A stretch of DNA of 64,000 bases from Spirodela intermedia (taxonomy: Eukaryota > Streptophyta > Magnoliopsida > Alismatales > Araceae). Positions 11,151 through 23,600 of the stretch are shown here, piece after piece (position 1 is the first letter of the stretch; each line of letters opens with the position of its first letter). The translations under genes and the position numbers were made by a program. The DNA lies in NCBI GenBank assembly GCA_902729315.2, contig LR746271.1:3866001-3930000 (forward strand), written 5' to 3'. The notes beneath the pieces are model-generated. The model made no database searches and was not told where the DNA came from. It worked only from the letters and a program-made list of their open reading frames with translations.

Positions 11151-11339
11151 AGCTTAATGGTTAGTAAATAAAATAACTTCTTATTTTCAATCATGTTCCC
11201 AAATATGTAATGATCTAACCACAATATAAAATTTTAACTAATACGTAGTCCACTTTCTTCTAGCTTCTATTAATTTTTTCACTATAAAAAGCGACTAGAC
11301 AACCTTTCTAGTATAATATAGCTTTAATTGAGTAAATCA

Positions 11340-12060
11340 TATTGTCATGGTTTACCCAAAATTAGATGATAGACATCCATCTCAACAACATCACAATAAA
11401 TTTCATCAAAAATAAACCTTTTCCATTAAGAACTTAACTAAATATGTCTTTGTAACCTTGGTTTCATAATCCTTCTTTATCCATCTAATTCTATGTGGAT
11501 ATGAATATTTTTTAGTTTTCAGTCCCAATTTCTGTACCATCAAAGAAGAAACAATATTTTCATTACTACTAGAATCAATAATCACATCACATGTATTTCC
11601 ATCAATAACATATTTTATTTTGAAAATATTATGATACTAGGGAGGTTCTTCCTTCTTTGGAGCATACATAAGCCTTTGAACGACTAAAGAGTGACCAAAG
11701 TCCTCTTCTTCTTCTTCTTCACCTTCAATAATATTCTCTTGAATTTCTTCATAATCTTCTCCACCCTCAATCTCATCCTTATCTATGACCTTTGTGAAAT
11801 TCACAACATCATATTTCGGACAAGCATTTGATTTGTGTCCTTCTTCATTACATATGTAACATTTTGGAATAGAGTTAAGTACATATGGATTCCTTTGAGA
11901 AGAATTTTGCCCACTAAAAATAAATCTAGTTGGTCTTGGTGCAGTTGAGGTTACTGATCTTCCATTACTGATAGCAAATGAAATATGTGCTGATCTTGAC
12001 ATATCTAGTTGAAATGTTGACATATTAATAGAATTTTGAGTTCTCATTTTTCTTTTTTTC
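11340..12060 (-). pseudogene. Chromovirus Gag C-terminus (zinc knuckle) and aspartic protease fragment
   Basis: The minus strand reads a CCHC knuckle, 'CYICNEEGHKSNACP', then an acidic stretch, then a retropepsin-like segment with 'VIIDSSSNENIVS' and 'VQKLGLKTKKY'. The usual active-site triad D-S/T-G is changed to D-S-S, and stops follow. The open frame 11637-12047 covers knuckle and acidic linker only. Confidence 0.8.
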
Positions 12061-14480
12061 GATCAAGCTTCAGCACGTTCTAATACCATAACAACATCAT
12101 TTAACTTGAAAAAAAAATTAAAGTAACATTTTCTTCAATATTCCATCAAAGTATACTTTTAAATCTAGATATCATATAAGATTCAGATTCAATAAAATCG
12201 ACTCGTGTAGAAAGTTCATAAAATTTCTCAGCATATTATGTGATAGATCTACTTCTTTGTTTACAACTTTAATATTGATGATATAAAATCTATTCATAAT
12301 AAGGAGGAAGAAATCTAGATTTTAATAATTTCTTCATCATATCCCAACTTCGAAATTGATCTTTTCCCAATCTTGCATGAGTGGATTATAGTTGATCATA
12401 TCATGTAGAGGGCCCACTTTTGAGTTTATAAGTGACGTGACTAAGTCGTTGTATATTAAATCATGCAAATATAAAATTTATAAAACTAGAAAATACGAAT
12501 TTTCAGATATTTAGAAGTATTTCTAAATAAATATATCAATTATAATTCCATAAAACTTCCAAAAATAGCAGTAATTTTTCAAGTCGATCACAGGGATGTA
12601 ATATAATATCTGGTAATTATTCAGAATTTTCCTCAAAGATTATTATTTTCTATGAATTTTATACTAAGAAATGAAAAGAAAATATATTTTAAATTCACGA
12701 AAAAAAAAGGAAATAAGGGTGCGGACGTCAAGATGATGTCAGTGCCCGGCGAACGTGAATCGAGCAAAAATAGAGTTTCGCCCGACGATTCTTACGTAAG
12801 CGATTACAGACGATTTAATTAATCAAATTAAGATCTGTAAAAGCCGAAAGAATTGTAATAGAACAAAGTATATTTTGGTAAATTAAAATCACAAAAACTA
12901 TCACTAAATGAAGCGTAAAATAAGTTAAAAGCAGGAAAACAAAGTTCTGGCGTCGTGACGGCGATGCATCGGTGATGCACCGAAATTCTGAGTGTTCGGG
13001 AGGATCGTCGTGCAGTGTCCATGGCCTCGAAGGCTCTCCTTGGACAAGGACGACGTGGGCAATCTCTAGATCTTCTCGCGAAGTCTAGAGATTAATGAAA
13101 TGGGTCGTCAAGTTGTCTCTGACGGCTATCACCCAGCAGAGCGGAAAAATAGCGACTTTGTGGCTCTCCGGTGGCTGTCACCCGACGGAGAGGAGCTGGA
13201 TGGAGGTGGAGCGCATGTCAGGGAGCTTCATCCTCAGGTGCACGCAGCAAGAGGAGGCTCTTCATCGCATCTGGTATGCTCTCAGGAGGTGGCGACTCAT
13301 CTCCCGGCGGATCGTCCTCTTCCCGACGATGGCTTGTTCGTCGATCAATCGGAGATGATTTACTCGATGGATTCGCGATCCTTTTATCGCGAATCGTTCA
13401 GCAATTTTAGTAGCAATGCTCCGCGAATTGCATTGACGAGATTTTCGTCGATGATCCAGTGATTCTTGTTGCTTAATCCTTCACTGGCGATCTACAAGAA
13501 AGTTACGATAATCAGATAAAAATATATGAATTTTGACTCTGGGAGGATTCGAACCCGCGCCGGTTGTCCCCCCCTTCTAAGGAAGGTGTGACGCAGGTTT
13601 AGTCCCACATCGGTTGTGCGCCGATTTTTCGGGCGAATATATAGTAATGTTACATTTCTAAGCAAAGTTCCTTCTCTCGCATGTACGACCACTCCTTGCC
13701 CCATAGCCGGCTGGCCACCGATGACATGGAAGGGGAGTGGCGCACACGAGCCCCTATCGGTCCAAGCCGCTCGAGCCCCTGCTCACGGCTACTCCCCGAC
13801 TGAGCTTCCGACCCGCTTGCGGGCCCGGCTGGCCGGCAGGTCCCCCCTGTTTTGCAATATTTTAGTTTTATTTCTTTTTCTTCATTTATCTCAAAAGTAA
13901 GATTGTAAAAATCATATAAATTCGTATAAAATCACATAATTACCCAAAAAATCACATTAATCAACTGAAAACCACTTTTCACACTTTAACACAAATATAA
14001 GTCTATTTATCACAAGTTAAGGCTAAAACTATATTATTTACTAATTATTAACTCATGATAATGAAGACTTATCAATAGGCAACTAATTTCATCAGTTTCT
14101 CATCAGAAATCTTCATATATTCAAAAAATCTCTCAACTTCAGAAATCAAATCTAAAAGTCTTCTATTTTCATATGTCTATTAAAACTAGGTAAATCAATT
14201 TTCATTTGAAAATCTCTACAATCATCATAATTTGATCTACTTTTTGAGCTTCATGTATTATTTGATATTTTTTTATAAATTATTTTATTTTTGACTAGTT
14301 TGACCATGAGATTGACATTCTTCTATAGAAATTCATGCTACGATTTATTTCAAAATGTCATTCAAAGCTTTAAATTTTTGTTCTATATGAGTCTTGAAAT
14401 CAGCAAACTTTGATTTTGAAATAGTACATACCTCAAAACTTTCATTGTCATTGATGTGAATCCCTTTACCTCGTGACATC
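12060..14480 (-). pseudogene. Chromovirus Gag N-terminal region, split by a solo LTR
   Basis: Right of the LTR, the minus strand begins with ATG at about 14480 ('MSRGKGIHIND') and later reads 'RDFQMKIDLPSFN' and 'EVERFFEYMKISDEKLMKLVAY'. Left of the LTR it resumes with 'YKLKSG' and then 'SRFLPP', which are successive Gag landmarks of chromoviruses. Stops lie in both parts. The LTR lies exactly between 'LVAY' and 'KLK'. Confidence 0.8.
12433..14074 (-). repeat. Solo LTR (reverse) inserted in chromovirus gag, with target duplication
   Basis: This is a complete 1642-bp reverse copy of the LTR family, bounded by TGACGTGAC and CTTATCA. Flanking 5-bp sequences are ATAAG (12428-12432) and ATAGG (14075-14079), a target duplication with one mismatch. 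A solo LTR forms by recombination between the two LTRs of an inserted element. The host gag reads through if the LTR and one duplicate are removed in thought. Confidence 0.85.
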
Positions 14481-14508
14481 TTATAGATCTAAATCTAGAT
14501 CACTAATC

Positions 14509-14522
14509 TGGCTCTAATACCA
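14509..14522 (-). other. Primer binding site of the minus-strand chromovirus
   Basis: The minus strand reads TGGTATTAGAGCCA, one base off the classical initiator-Met tRNA complement. It lies six bases from the LTR end TGCA at 14528 and about 30 bases before the gag start, which fixes the orientation of the old element. Confidence 0.75.
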
Positions 14523-14527
14523 TTTGA

Positions 14528-15800
14528 TGCAGCAAAACTTGAGAAGGAGATGGCTTGAACGAGTTATGATCAACTCTAGTGTTGTGGGGGTCGAAGCCAT
14601 GTCTTGAATCCTCAAAAAATGTGTTCTAGTAGTTGTCCCTTCACTTTGAATCCATAAGTTGAGGAGGACAGGTCCTTGAGTCCATAAGGAGGTGCTGAAG
14701 TCCACCAGTAGAGGAAGAGAACTTCAAGAGAAGAAACTCACGAAATTAGATTGATAGAAAGCAGTATGCCTCAAGGGCTACTAGGGGTGCCTATAAATAG
14801 GCTAAAGAGTCTTGATTTGGCACCAAGATTTGAATTTCAAATGAAGTTTAAATTTGAAATTTGAATTTCGGATGAAATTCGAATTTCAAACGAAAATTTG
14901 AAATTTGAAATTGAAATTTACAATTTAGATGAAATTTAGAAAATAATAAAAATAGATATATTAGCCTAATTTCTTAATTGGGCCCAACTAACTAAAGTGG
15001 GCTTCAAGCTGGAACAATAATGGGCTTCAAGGTGCATCAATAGTGAGCTTCAGGCTTCTTCAGTAGTAGGCTTCAAGTTTTGGGCTGTATCAATGATCAA
15101 GAGAATAAAAGCTATCTTGCCTTTTGAGGTCTATTAAAGAGCATAAATGTTGAAAATGAATTGTGTTGCTATTTTTTGCAATCAACTATATGGATCCCAA
15201 TCAGTGTGACATGAAAAATGGATGATCAATGTTCCCTTCACACAAAAGAGATAAAACAATAGGAGGTGATCGATGAGAAACTAGTTTCTCTTTCCTTCAT
15301 GAAGTTGATTAGATGGAAGTGGCTTGATGAGAAATTGAGTCATTCTTTTGCTTCATGTGATCAAGCAAAAGATTGTGGTAGTTAAAGAATGATCGAGGAA
15401 GCATTTGTTAGATTTTCCTTCATACTAAAGGGATCAAAATAGAAGAGAATGATTGAAGATGTGATGACATTTGTGTGGTTGGGCAAGGTGTGGTGCTCTC
15501 CATCTTTGTCTTCATGTGTCACTTAAGTGTTTTGACTATGCTAGATGTCACTAGGTGATTCCACATGTTACTTGATTTAAAAATTTTATCACATCATTGG
15601 CTTCGTGTCATATGATTGTCACATGTCAATTGATTTGTGTTCTTGTTGAGTCACTTGTCAAATCATATTTTCCACATGATCTAGTCATCATTTTCATTCT
15701 TCTAACTAATACTTGGTCAATACATTTGCTTAGTGGTTCAAATGAGCTGACACACCTTTTCTCTATCCACTAAAAACTTTTCTATATTTATTTATTTCGA
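14528..15800 (-). repeat. Probable 5' LTR of the chromovirus, outer end undefined
   Basis: The region follows the primer binding site in the right position. It holds a TATA-like CTATTTATAG (minus strand, near 14790) and A/T-rich short direct repeats of an AAATTTGAAATTTGAA type at about 14829-14940. I could not find the matching 3' LTR, so the end at 15800 is only a guess. Confidence 0.45.
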
Positions 15801-17107
15801 TTTTTTTCAACCTAGTTTGACTTTGATACTATTTCTTGACATCTTATTTCTTCATTTGATGCTTTAAAAACATATTTCTAGAACATATAAACGATATTGA
15901 AATATTATACATCAATTTTGAAATTAGTGAGGTCCAACAAAACTCATACAATTTCTCATTATAAACATGTTGATAATTTATCTATGCACATCAAAATTAT
16001 TATCTCAATGTACCTTAGTCCTAAATTCTATCCAGATCGTGCATTGATGTATACAACATGCCACACCTATAAGTGCATTTACACAACCTCATATCAGTGG
16101 GAAGTTTATACACACCTAGAACCTCGTTCCTGCATGCAACATCTCTCACACGAGGTCTTTGGATTGAAGAATTTGAGAGAGTAGTTTGTTGGTTGGTATA
16201 GAGAGAGAAAGTGGTTATAGTAATGTGGTAATGCACCTTTGGTTGACATTCCATTGGCAGGTTGGGACTTAATCAATGTATAATGGACTTTTGGAAATCC
16301 ACCTGATTATTTTTGTTTCATTGGACATGACTCGAGGGCTAGGATAGATTGATCTTACATTCATTTTGATAATGACCTAAGCAGTTTTATTCTCTCTAGA
16401 GAGAGAGAGGGAGGGAGAGGCATACTCTTATTATATTTAATATTATTTAGCGGTATCATATTATTTTTATAAAAAATGATATTAAATTATGAAGATCTAT
16501 GTCAAATATGCATAAATGCATTAAAAGTTTAATTCATTAATTAATAAAGAGATAGGGATCATTAAGGAAAAAGAGTCAGCTTTTAATGTTTCCCTGTGAG
16601 CTTTTCACGGGCGTATGGTGCGCCGTCGTCTTAGGCCAATCATTATGCTGCGGCGGCCATGCACTTAGGGTCCGTTTACGTGGGCCCCCGCCTGCTTTTA
16701 AGCCAGCCTTCAACGATAATGGCTGGCGCACGTCTGCGCGTGCAAAAGTCGTCGTTAAAGGTGCTCTTCGCACGTGTACTCCGTGTCCTGCCCTTGAAAC
16801 TCTGTCCTCCTTCCGCATCTGCGTGGCCAACATTGGCGCCATAGAGAGAAGGATAGAGAAATTGATTATTACATTTAATAATAGATATTTTTGTAAATGT
16901 TGAAATTAATAGGAAATAAATCATAAAAATGCGATGATCGGTAGCGAGAGAAGACGGCAGGGCGTCACCTTTCGTGGTGGTCCCAGTTGTCGGGGCCGAT
17001 CCGGACGTGACACGTATTATCTCTGGGCCCACATTGATCGTAGAAGTCTCTCTCCTCCCTCCCTCTCCCTGTCTCCCTCTCTCTCTCCGGTCGCCTTTCT
17101 CCTGTTC
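15801..17107. other. Intergenic: spacer and promoter region of the K+ channel gene
   Basis: No protein-coding gene is visible. The left part is AT-rich with short chance ORFs. From about 16590 the DNA becomes GC-rich toward the core promoter of the K+ channel gene. Confidence 0.6.
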
Positions 17108-17115
17108 TATAAAAT
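17108..17115 (+). promoter_or_regulatory. TATA box of the K+ channel gene
   Basis: TATAAAAT lies about 540 bp upstream of the start codon, followed by a pyrimidine-rich stretch where transcription probably starts near 17140. This implies a 5' leader of about 0.5 kb. It contains the CT repeat at 17181-17237 and at least two short upstream ATGs (17313 and a 31-codon frame at 17409-17504), which could lower translation. Confidence 0.55.
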
Positions 17116-17178
17116 CCTTACTCTCAGTTTCTTCCTCTCTTATTCAAATTGTCTTCCCTTTCTCTCTGTACCGCCACC

Positions 17179-17180
<2 letters not shown>

Positions 17181-17228
<48 letters not shown>

Positions 17229-17237
17229 CTCGCTCTC
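17181..17237 (+). repeat. (CT)n microsatellite in the K+ channel 5' leader
   Basis: About 57 bp of near-pure CT lies between the TATA box and the start codon. GA/CT repeats in plant 5' leaders are known binding sites for BBR/BPC factors; any role here is inference. Confidence 0.9.
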
Positions 17238-17650
17238 TATCGGTATCTCTCTATCAGTAACCTGGTCGATCGGAAGATCTCTGGAGATCAAGATTCCTTG
17301 CTCTGGATCGAGGATGGACTGACGGCGAGCCCCAGATTGTTGCGGAGCGTTCTAGCCGCGCCGTCCCTCCGCCGCAGGTTGCCATTGATCAGTGAACTGT
17401 CTGATTCTATGGCATATTGCTGCTGCGTCCATTCTCGGCGTTTCGCCACCCCCTCCGCTCTGTTGTTCGTTGTCGTCTTCTTCCTTTTGGTGATTCGTCT
17501 CTGATTCGGATATAGCAGTGTCCGAGGCTGATAGGAAGATTTTGGATCGGAGGGAACCATCCCGCTTCCTGCGAGTTGGGATTGGGAGTGTCTATTCATC
17601 CATTTCCCCGCTGCCTACGGGAGCCATCACCGTCCGTCCCCGCCGCCACC

Positions 17651-20600
17651 ATGCCGTCCCGTATCGTGGAGAGCAGAGATTCCCCGGAGCGGGAGGAGGA
17701 GGAAGAGGAGTTCGAGATCGAAGATTTGCCGGAGAACGGGTCTTCCATGGGCAGTCGGTTCGCGCTTCTGGGGCGCCAATTGAGGATGCGAACGGCCAGC
17801 CGAGACCGGCTTGTCAATGGGTTCAAAGGCTGCTTCGGGCGGTTCATCATCACTCCCGACAACAGGTGAGAATCGAATCATACATGCTTTCCATTTACTG
17901 CCTCCCCCCTCTGGAAAACCTCAGATATAATTAGTCAGTCGGAGAAATGGGCATTCAAACCCGGGATCCCCAGGTCTGCGTGCAGTGTATGGTAAGATAT
18001 AGATGCCAGATCATCGACAAGAAGAATGGGTAGACGAATTGCATTCATGGATGATGAACGAACAACATTTCTTCGTTGGAGCGCGCGTCCATTTCGGAGT
18101 CTCCGTGTTCTCGGACTTATTCACAGCTGTCCTACGGCGTGCTGCTTCATAAATTTATCAAAACTAGTTTACTCGGGTTGATTTTATAATCAGGAAAATA
18201 TATATATATAGAGATGTCTTATCTAGGTCAGTGTCAGCCGCCACCACACCCATGACCCAGCTTGGCGCGTAGATATTTACTACCAGTTCTTTCCTTGGAT
18301 CATGCATTCATTAAATCATAGAAAATGATCCTTTTAATTTTGTTTTACTATGTTTTAATTCATTTTTCTATTATTTAATCACGATTGCATTCATTAACGA
18401 TTTATTTATTTGACTTTTTTAACATCTTCTGTGCATTGAACTTTCGAAATTAAGAAAAAATTCGGACCCTCGTGATTATAATACGACTATCTTATATTGA
18501 AAAGTTTTAAATATATTAGAAAAAGGCCGAGAACCCTACTTGTCTGAGGTTGTAGTGGTCGAGACTTCCGCTGGGGGCTGCTCTGAGAAAAGGTTAAGCA
18601 AAGCGGTCCGCGTCAGGCCGCAGACTTCCTGCCGGGTGTGACGCCGTCCCGGAGGCAAGTGGGGCGGAGATTCCCCACAAGATTCTTTTGGATAAAACGC
18701 AGAGGAGATTCCCTTGCGCAAAACTACTATGGGCGGGTCATTTATAAAACCCATTTAATGGGCCCCTTGTGACGTGAGGCTACGAAACCAACTGGATCCT
18801 CTTCACGTAACCATTTACGTCTGATCCCTCCCTTCCGTCTAGCTCGTCGACTGACTGATTTTTATTATCTTCTAACTTGATTTGTCCATGCTTCACCTTA
18901 GTATTTAAATCCCATGTGGGTTAAGATCATTAAACATGCTTATTTTTTCCATGAAATCTTTTGTGATTTTGATCGGAAGCTTTTGGGTGGTATCTGACTT
19001 CAAAGAAAGTTAGTTTCTGTCAGCATGCGCAATGTTCTTGAGAACAGAGAGTCGCATATACTTACTTTGACTATGATCATTGTGAGACCTTGTTAGAGAA
19101 AAATCGGAAAACAGAGAGTCTCTTTGTTCCCGAACTCACAGATATATATTCTCTGTCCAGGTTCTATCGGCTGTGGACGCATCTCATTCTGCTGTGGGCT
19201 GTATACTCGTCTTTCTTCACCCCGTTGGAGTTCGGGTTCTTCCGCGGCTTGCCGCAAAAGCTGCTGCTGCTGGACATCGCCGGGCAGTTCGCCTTCTTCG
19301 TCGACATCTTCATTCATTTCTTCCTGGCCTTCCGCGACGCTCAGACCTACCGGATGGTGTACAGTCCCCGGCGCATCGCCCTCCGGTAACGTCATCCAGT
19401 TCCGTCAATTTTTCTTTTTCAACTTGAATAAAATATAGATACACCTTTTAGATACTCTCGAGTAGGTGGACTATTCGGTTAAAATGTTCTATCGGCAGTT
19501 CAAAATTATTTACCAAAAATACACAAGTTGGAGACCATGATGGTGATGCTGACGCGCATTGTTTTGGCGTGAAGGAGACATTGAATTATCCAAGGGATAA
19601 ATTCCTATATTACTCTTTTTAGTCTATAATTCTTGTAGGGTATTCTTTTCAATTTACTCCAAATAATAAAATTTTCCCCGAATCCTCTCTGTACATCTGC
19701 TATACCAACCTGATATGGCCTTCCTCGGTGCCAGATACCTGAAGTCGGGTTTCTTGATGGATCTCCTGGCGTGCCTTCCGTGGGATATTATCTACAAGGT
19801 GAGCAGGGACTTCTTCACACTGCCCTAGATGCCATGTCGTAGTAGCCCAGCCCGTACAGTCTGACGCTGTCGCCGAATGATAAAAAAATACACCCACTAG
19901 GGCCTATCATTGTTCTAGCTTGGTCAATCCAAGTGATGTTATCATGTTACCGGAGAGAGATATTTCATAAGCAGAAAAAATAATTTTAATGAGATGGGAT
20001 TCGATCGCATTTGTTTACATACTGGAATAATATAAGCTTCATTGAAAACAAGTTTTTCCTTTTCTAATAATAGAATACTGTTCTTAGTTATTTAGTATTG
20101 TTTTCCAGACAGTTTGTGTCTAATGTGATGACATTCGATCCAAACACGGCATCTATCCGGATACATAATACGAGACATTTTGGGAGTTATCTTATTTAAA
20201 CTGACGATACTGATTCATGTTAATTTTTTTATCATGAATATGAAAAAAAGATTAATATTTTCATGCAAGTGTTTGTTCTCTAAGGCATTTTCTTACTGCC
20301 CAGATCATTTTATCTTCTTGTATGTATTGCTGTATGTAGGCTTCCGGGAGAAAGGAAGAGGTAAGGTACTTCCTGTGGATCCGATTATGCCGGGTGCGAA
20401 AGATTACCAAGTTTCTACAGACTCTAGAGAAGGATATTCGAGTAAACTACTTGTTCACGAGGATCATTAAACTCATCGCTGTTGAGCTGTATTGTACGCA
20501 TACTGCTGCTTGTATTTTTTACTACTTAGCGACAACCCTGCCATCATCTATGGAAGGATACACATGGATTGGAAGTCTACAACTCGGTGAAAACAGCTAT

Positions 20601-23600
20601 AAGAATTTCAGGGAGATAGATCTTTTGAAGCGGTACTTGACATCATTATATTTTGCTATAATTACCATGGCGACTGTGGGTACGTGTGCCAGTTTCTACA
20701 TCTGATTCCCTAAAATCAAGGCTTTCATGATCTTTTTTCCTTCTGGGAATAGCAATGTTCTCCAGCCCTTATTAAAAACTAAATGCAAAACTGATGCTTA
20801 TATTTCATAGATATGTCTTTGGATTATTAACTAGGACTTGACTCCCGTGAAGCCTTCCTAAGATTTTCATGTTGACTACAGTAATATGGATGGGCTATGA
20901 ACTTTTGAAGGAACCTAGTTGCTGTTGCGGGACTCCTTTTTCTGTACAAAACGCAATATCTCATTCTTTTAAGCAAATATATGCGAGATAATGGATTTGA
21001 ATTTCTTAGGAATATAGATTCCCTTCGATCATGGATAATCTCAAGAAGTACTCCATTTTAAAAAAAAAGAAAAAAAAGGCAGAAGCTATGCTCTAACAGT
21101 CTCATGTTATTTACACATCCCAACATCAGGCTTATCCTGTTCCTGTTCATTTCGACCCTTCACAGTGTCTAAAACAATTTGACGACCGGTTTTGCTGTTT
21201 TTCTTGATTTAGATCTACAGGCCAGCAAATGAGTGAGTTGATGCTCCTGATGTTGATGATAATGCTGATCTTTACAAAGCATCAAGGCGTAGCCTTCCTT
21301 TACGGGACTGAGATGATTAATTTCCGCAAAATCCTGTTTATTTGTTTTTATGATGGTAGGATTATCTCTCGACATGGATACGGACTAATGTTTAATGCTG
21401 GTGCTTCTCAAACCACGTCGCAGGTTATGGAGATATTCATGCAGTTAATATAAGGGAAATGGTGTTCGTTATGATATTTGTTTCCTTCGATATGATACTT
21501 GGGGCTTACTTGATCGGAAACATGACCGCTTTAATTGTTAAAGGATCGAATACAGAGAGATATAGAGACAAAATGACAGAGTTGATTAAATACATGAACA
21601 GAAATAAACTTGTCAAGGATATACGGAACCAAATAAAAGGGCACGTGCGCTTGCAATACGACATAAGCTACACAGATACTAATGTTCTTCAGGACATGCC
21701 AATCTCTATTCGTGCCAAGGTACATAGATTAGTATGAACTGATTTGACTCATGCATGATTCAATTTTTTTTATGGAATTAGAAAATCTCTATATAAATTC
21801 TAAATAGGGAACAATGTCTTATACCAATATGTTTAACTAAAAATGCTTTCTGTTGCAGGTTTCACAGAGTTTGTACCGGCCATACATTGAAAAAGTTCCT
21901 CTATTTAAAGGATGCTCATCAGAATTTATAAATCAGATCGTAAGAAATTAATTTCCCCTTCTTTCTGGTAATTTTCTGCTTAAATGTCGCGAAGTTAGTC
22001 ACTTGAAACGTTTTCTTTGACGAGGTATTACCTTATTATACTCATCTGTAGTTTTCACGAAAAGGGAAATTTTTCTTATATATTCTCTTCAAGACAATAT
22101 AGATGGGAGTTACCAAAGCGAAAGGTTTCCATATTCATCGCCATTAGTTAAGGAATTCCTGATGCTGGGGCACAGAGCTTCTCAGTTCACTCTCACAATC
22201 TAAAGAGTGTCGGGTGTACTTCAGATCTTCAGGTTCCTTCCCATTGTCATGGGAACACATGCGACTCTCATTTCCTATCATATATGCTGACCCAAAAGAT
22301 AATACCAATGTGAGAAAAGAGTTGAACTCAGTGTCTCTCTTACTCGCTCAAACTATTTACTGTTCCTAGGTTTCTTTTGAATTCATTATTGAGAAATAAA
22401 TAAATTTTCTTTTTGATGTATATGAAGACTTTCATGTCATATCCTGTCTCCTTTTCAGGAGCTTCTGGATTATATATACATCATCTCTTTTTAACTTGTA
22501 GGATTTCCTTTCAGTTCTTGTGCTGATGCTCACAACTGAAGGGCTTTCTAGAAATAATTTTGAGATATTTTGAAAAATTATAGCCAAAGTCAGATCTTTC
22601 TCATATCCTTATTTCTTGGAGAATCAATTGTGGCTCACATACTACGAATTATATATCATATGAAGGATGTGTACCGTTCACTTTATTGGACTCCATGTGA
22701 ATTGTGTGAAAGAAACAATGCGATGTGAATTCGCACCGCCACTTTCTTCTAATTTTATGGATATGTTTCAAAATTACGTGGGAATTCCTTGCATGCAAGC
22801 ATATCTAAAGGATGAATGCTTCAGGTAGCTGGTGAACATTTTCACATTTCATTTATTTTAAACTTCATTGTGTTCTTTTAAAGAATAAAATAATGTATAA
22901 CAGGCTTGGAAAGCATCAGCATTTTACAAACTTAGACGGTCATCATATCATTAAAAATACCTTGGGAAATCTTAGACTGGGTATTTTTCGCATCTAATTA
23001 TGTTCTTCAAACAAAAATGGCCGTAGAACAGGGCTGACCCAATGTCATTCATGGTGTGAAGTTCAAACCAGTTTAAGATTCTTGTTCACTTACACGATAA
23101 TTTAATATAAGATTACGGTAATTATTTTAATTTTACTTTTTTCCAATTTATTTATATGTCTGTTGATCCAATAGCTATTGGTTCGGTAATTTTTCGACTC
23201 AAGAAAACGAATGAATCACAGGTAGTTAGACTACAAGAAGAATTTTTTCTTCCGGGTGAAATCATCATGGAACAGGGAAATGCCGTGGATCAGCTTTATT
23301 TTGTGAGTCATGGTGTACTGGTGAGTCAAGAAAAAGAACTCCCCTTGACGAGCTCATGGCTGCGGATGGTCAACTGGAATGCCGCCATTGACGAGCTCAT
23401 GGCTTTGCTGCGCAGGACGGAGTGGCCATTGCGGAGGACGGCTCTGAAGAGACCATACTGCAACTGGAGGCCGACTGTTCGTTCGGGGAGATCGCCGTGC
23501 TCTGCAACATTCCCCAGCCTTACACCGTCCGGGTCTCCGAGCTGAGTCGACTCCTGCGACTCGACAAGCAGTCCTTCACCAACATCATGCAGATCTACTT

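Larger units (their letters stand above)
10265..15800 (-). mobile_element. Decayed Ty3/gypsy chromovirus (interrupted), minus strand
   Basis: Read on the minus strand from right to left there are: the 5' LTR end at 14528, a primer binding site at 14509-14522 (complement of TGGTATTAGAGCCA, initiator-Met tRNA type), gag from about 14480, a gag split by a solo LTR at 12433-14074, a zinc knuckle at about 11820-11870, aspartic protease at about 11340-11640, an RNase H tail at 10932-11150, and integrase down to 10265. Most of RT is missing and stops or frameshifts are common. The upstream (right) end of the LTR could not be fixed; 15800 is approximate. Confidence 0.75.

Noticed and set aside
16576-17032. 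Overlapping open frames on both strands upstream of the K+ channel gene
   Set aside because: No recognisable domain; they lie in the GC-rich promoter and leader region and conflict with each other.
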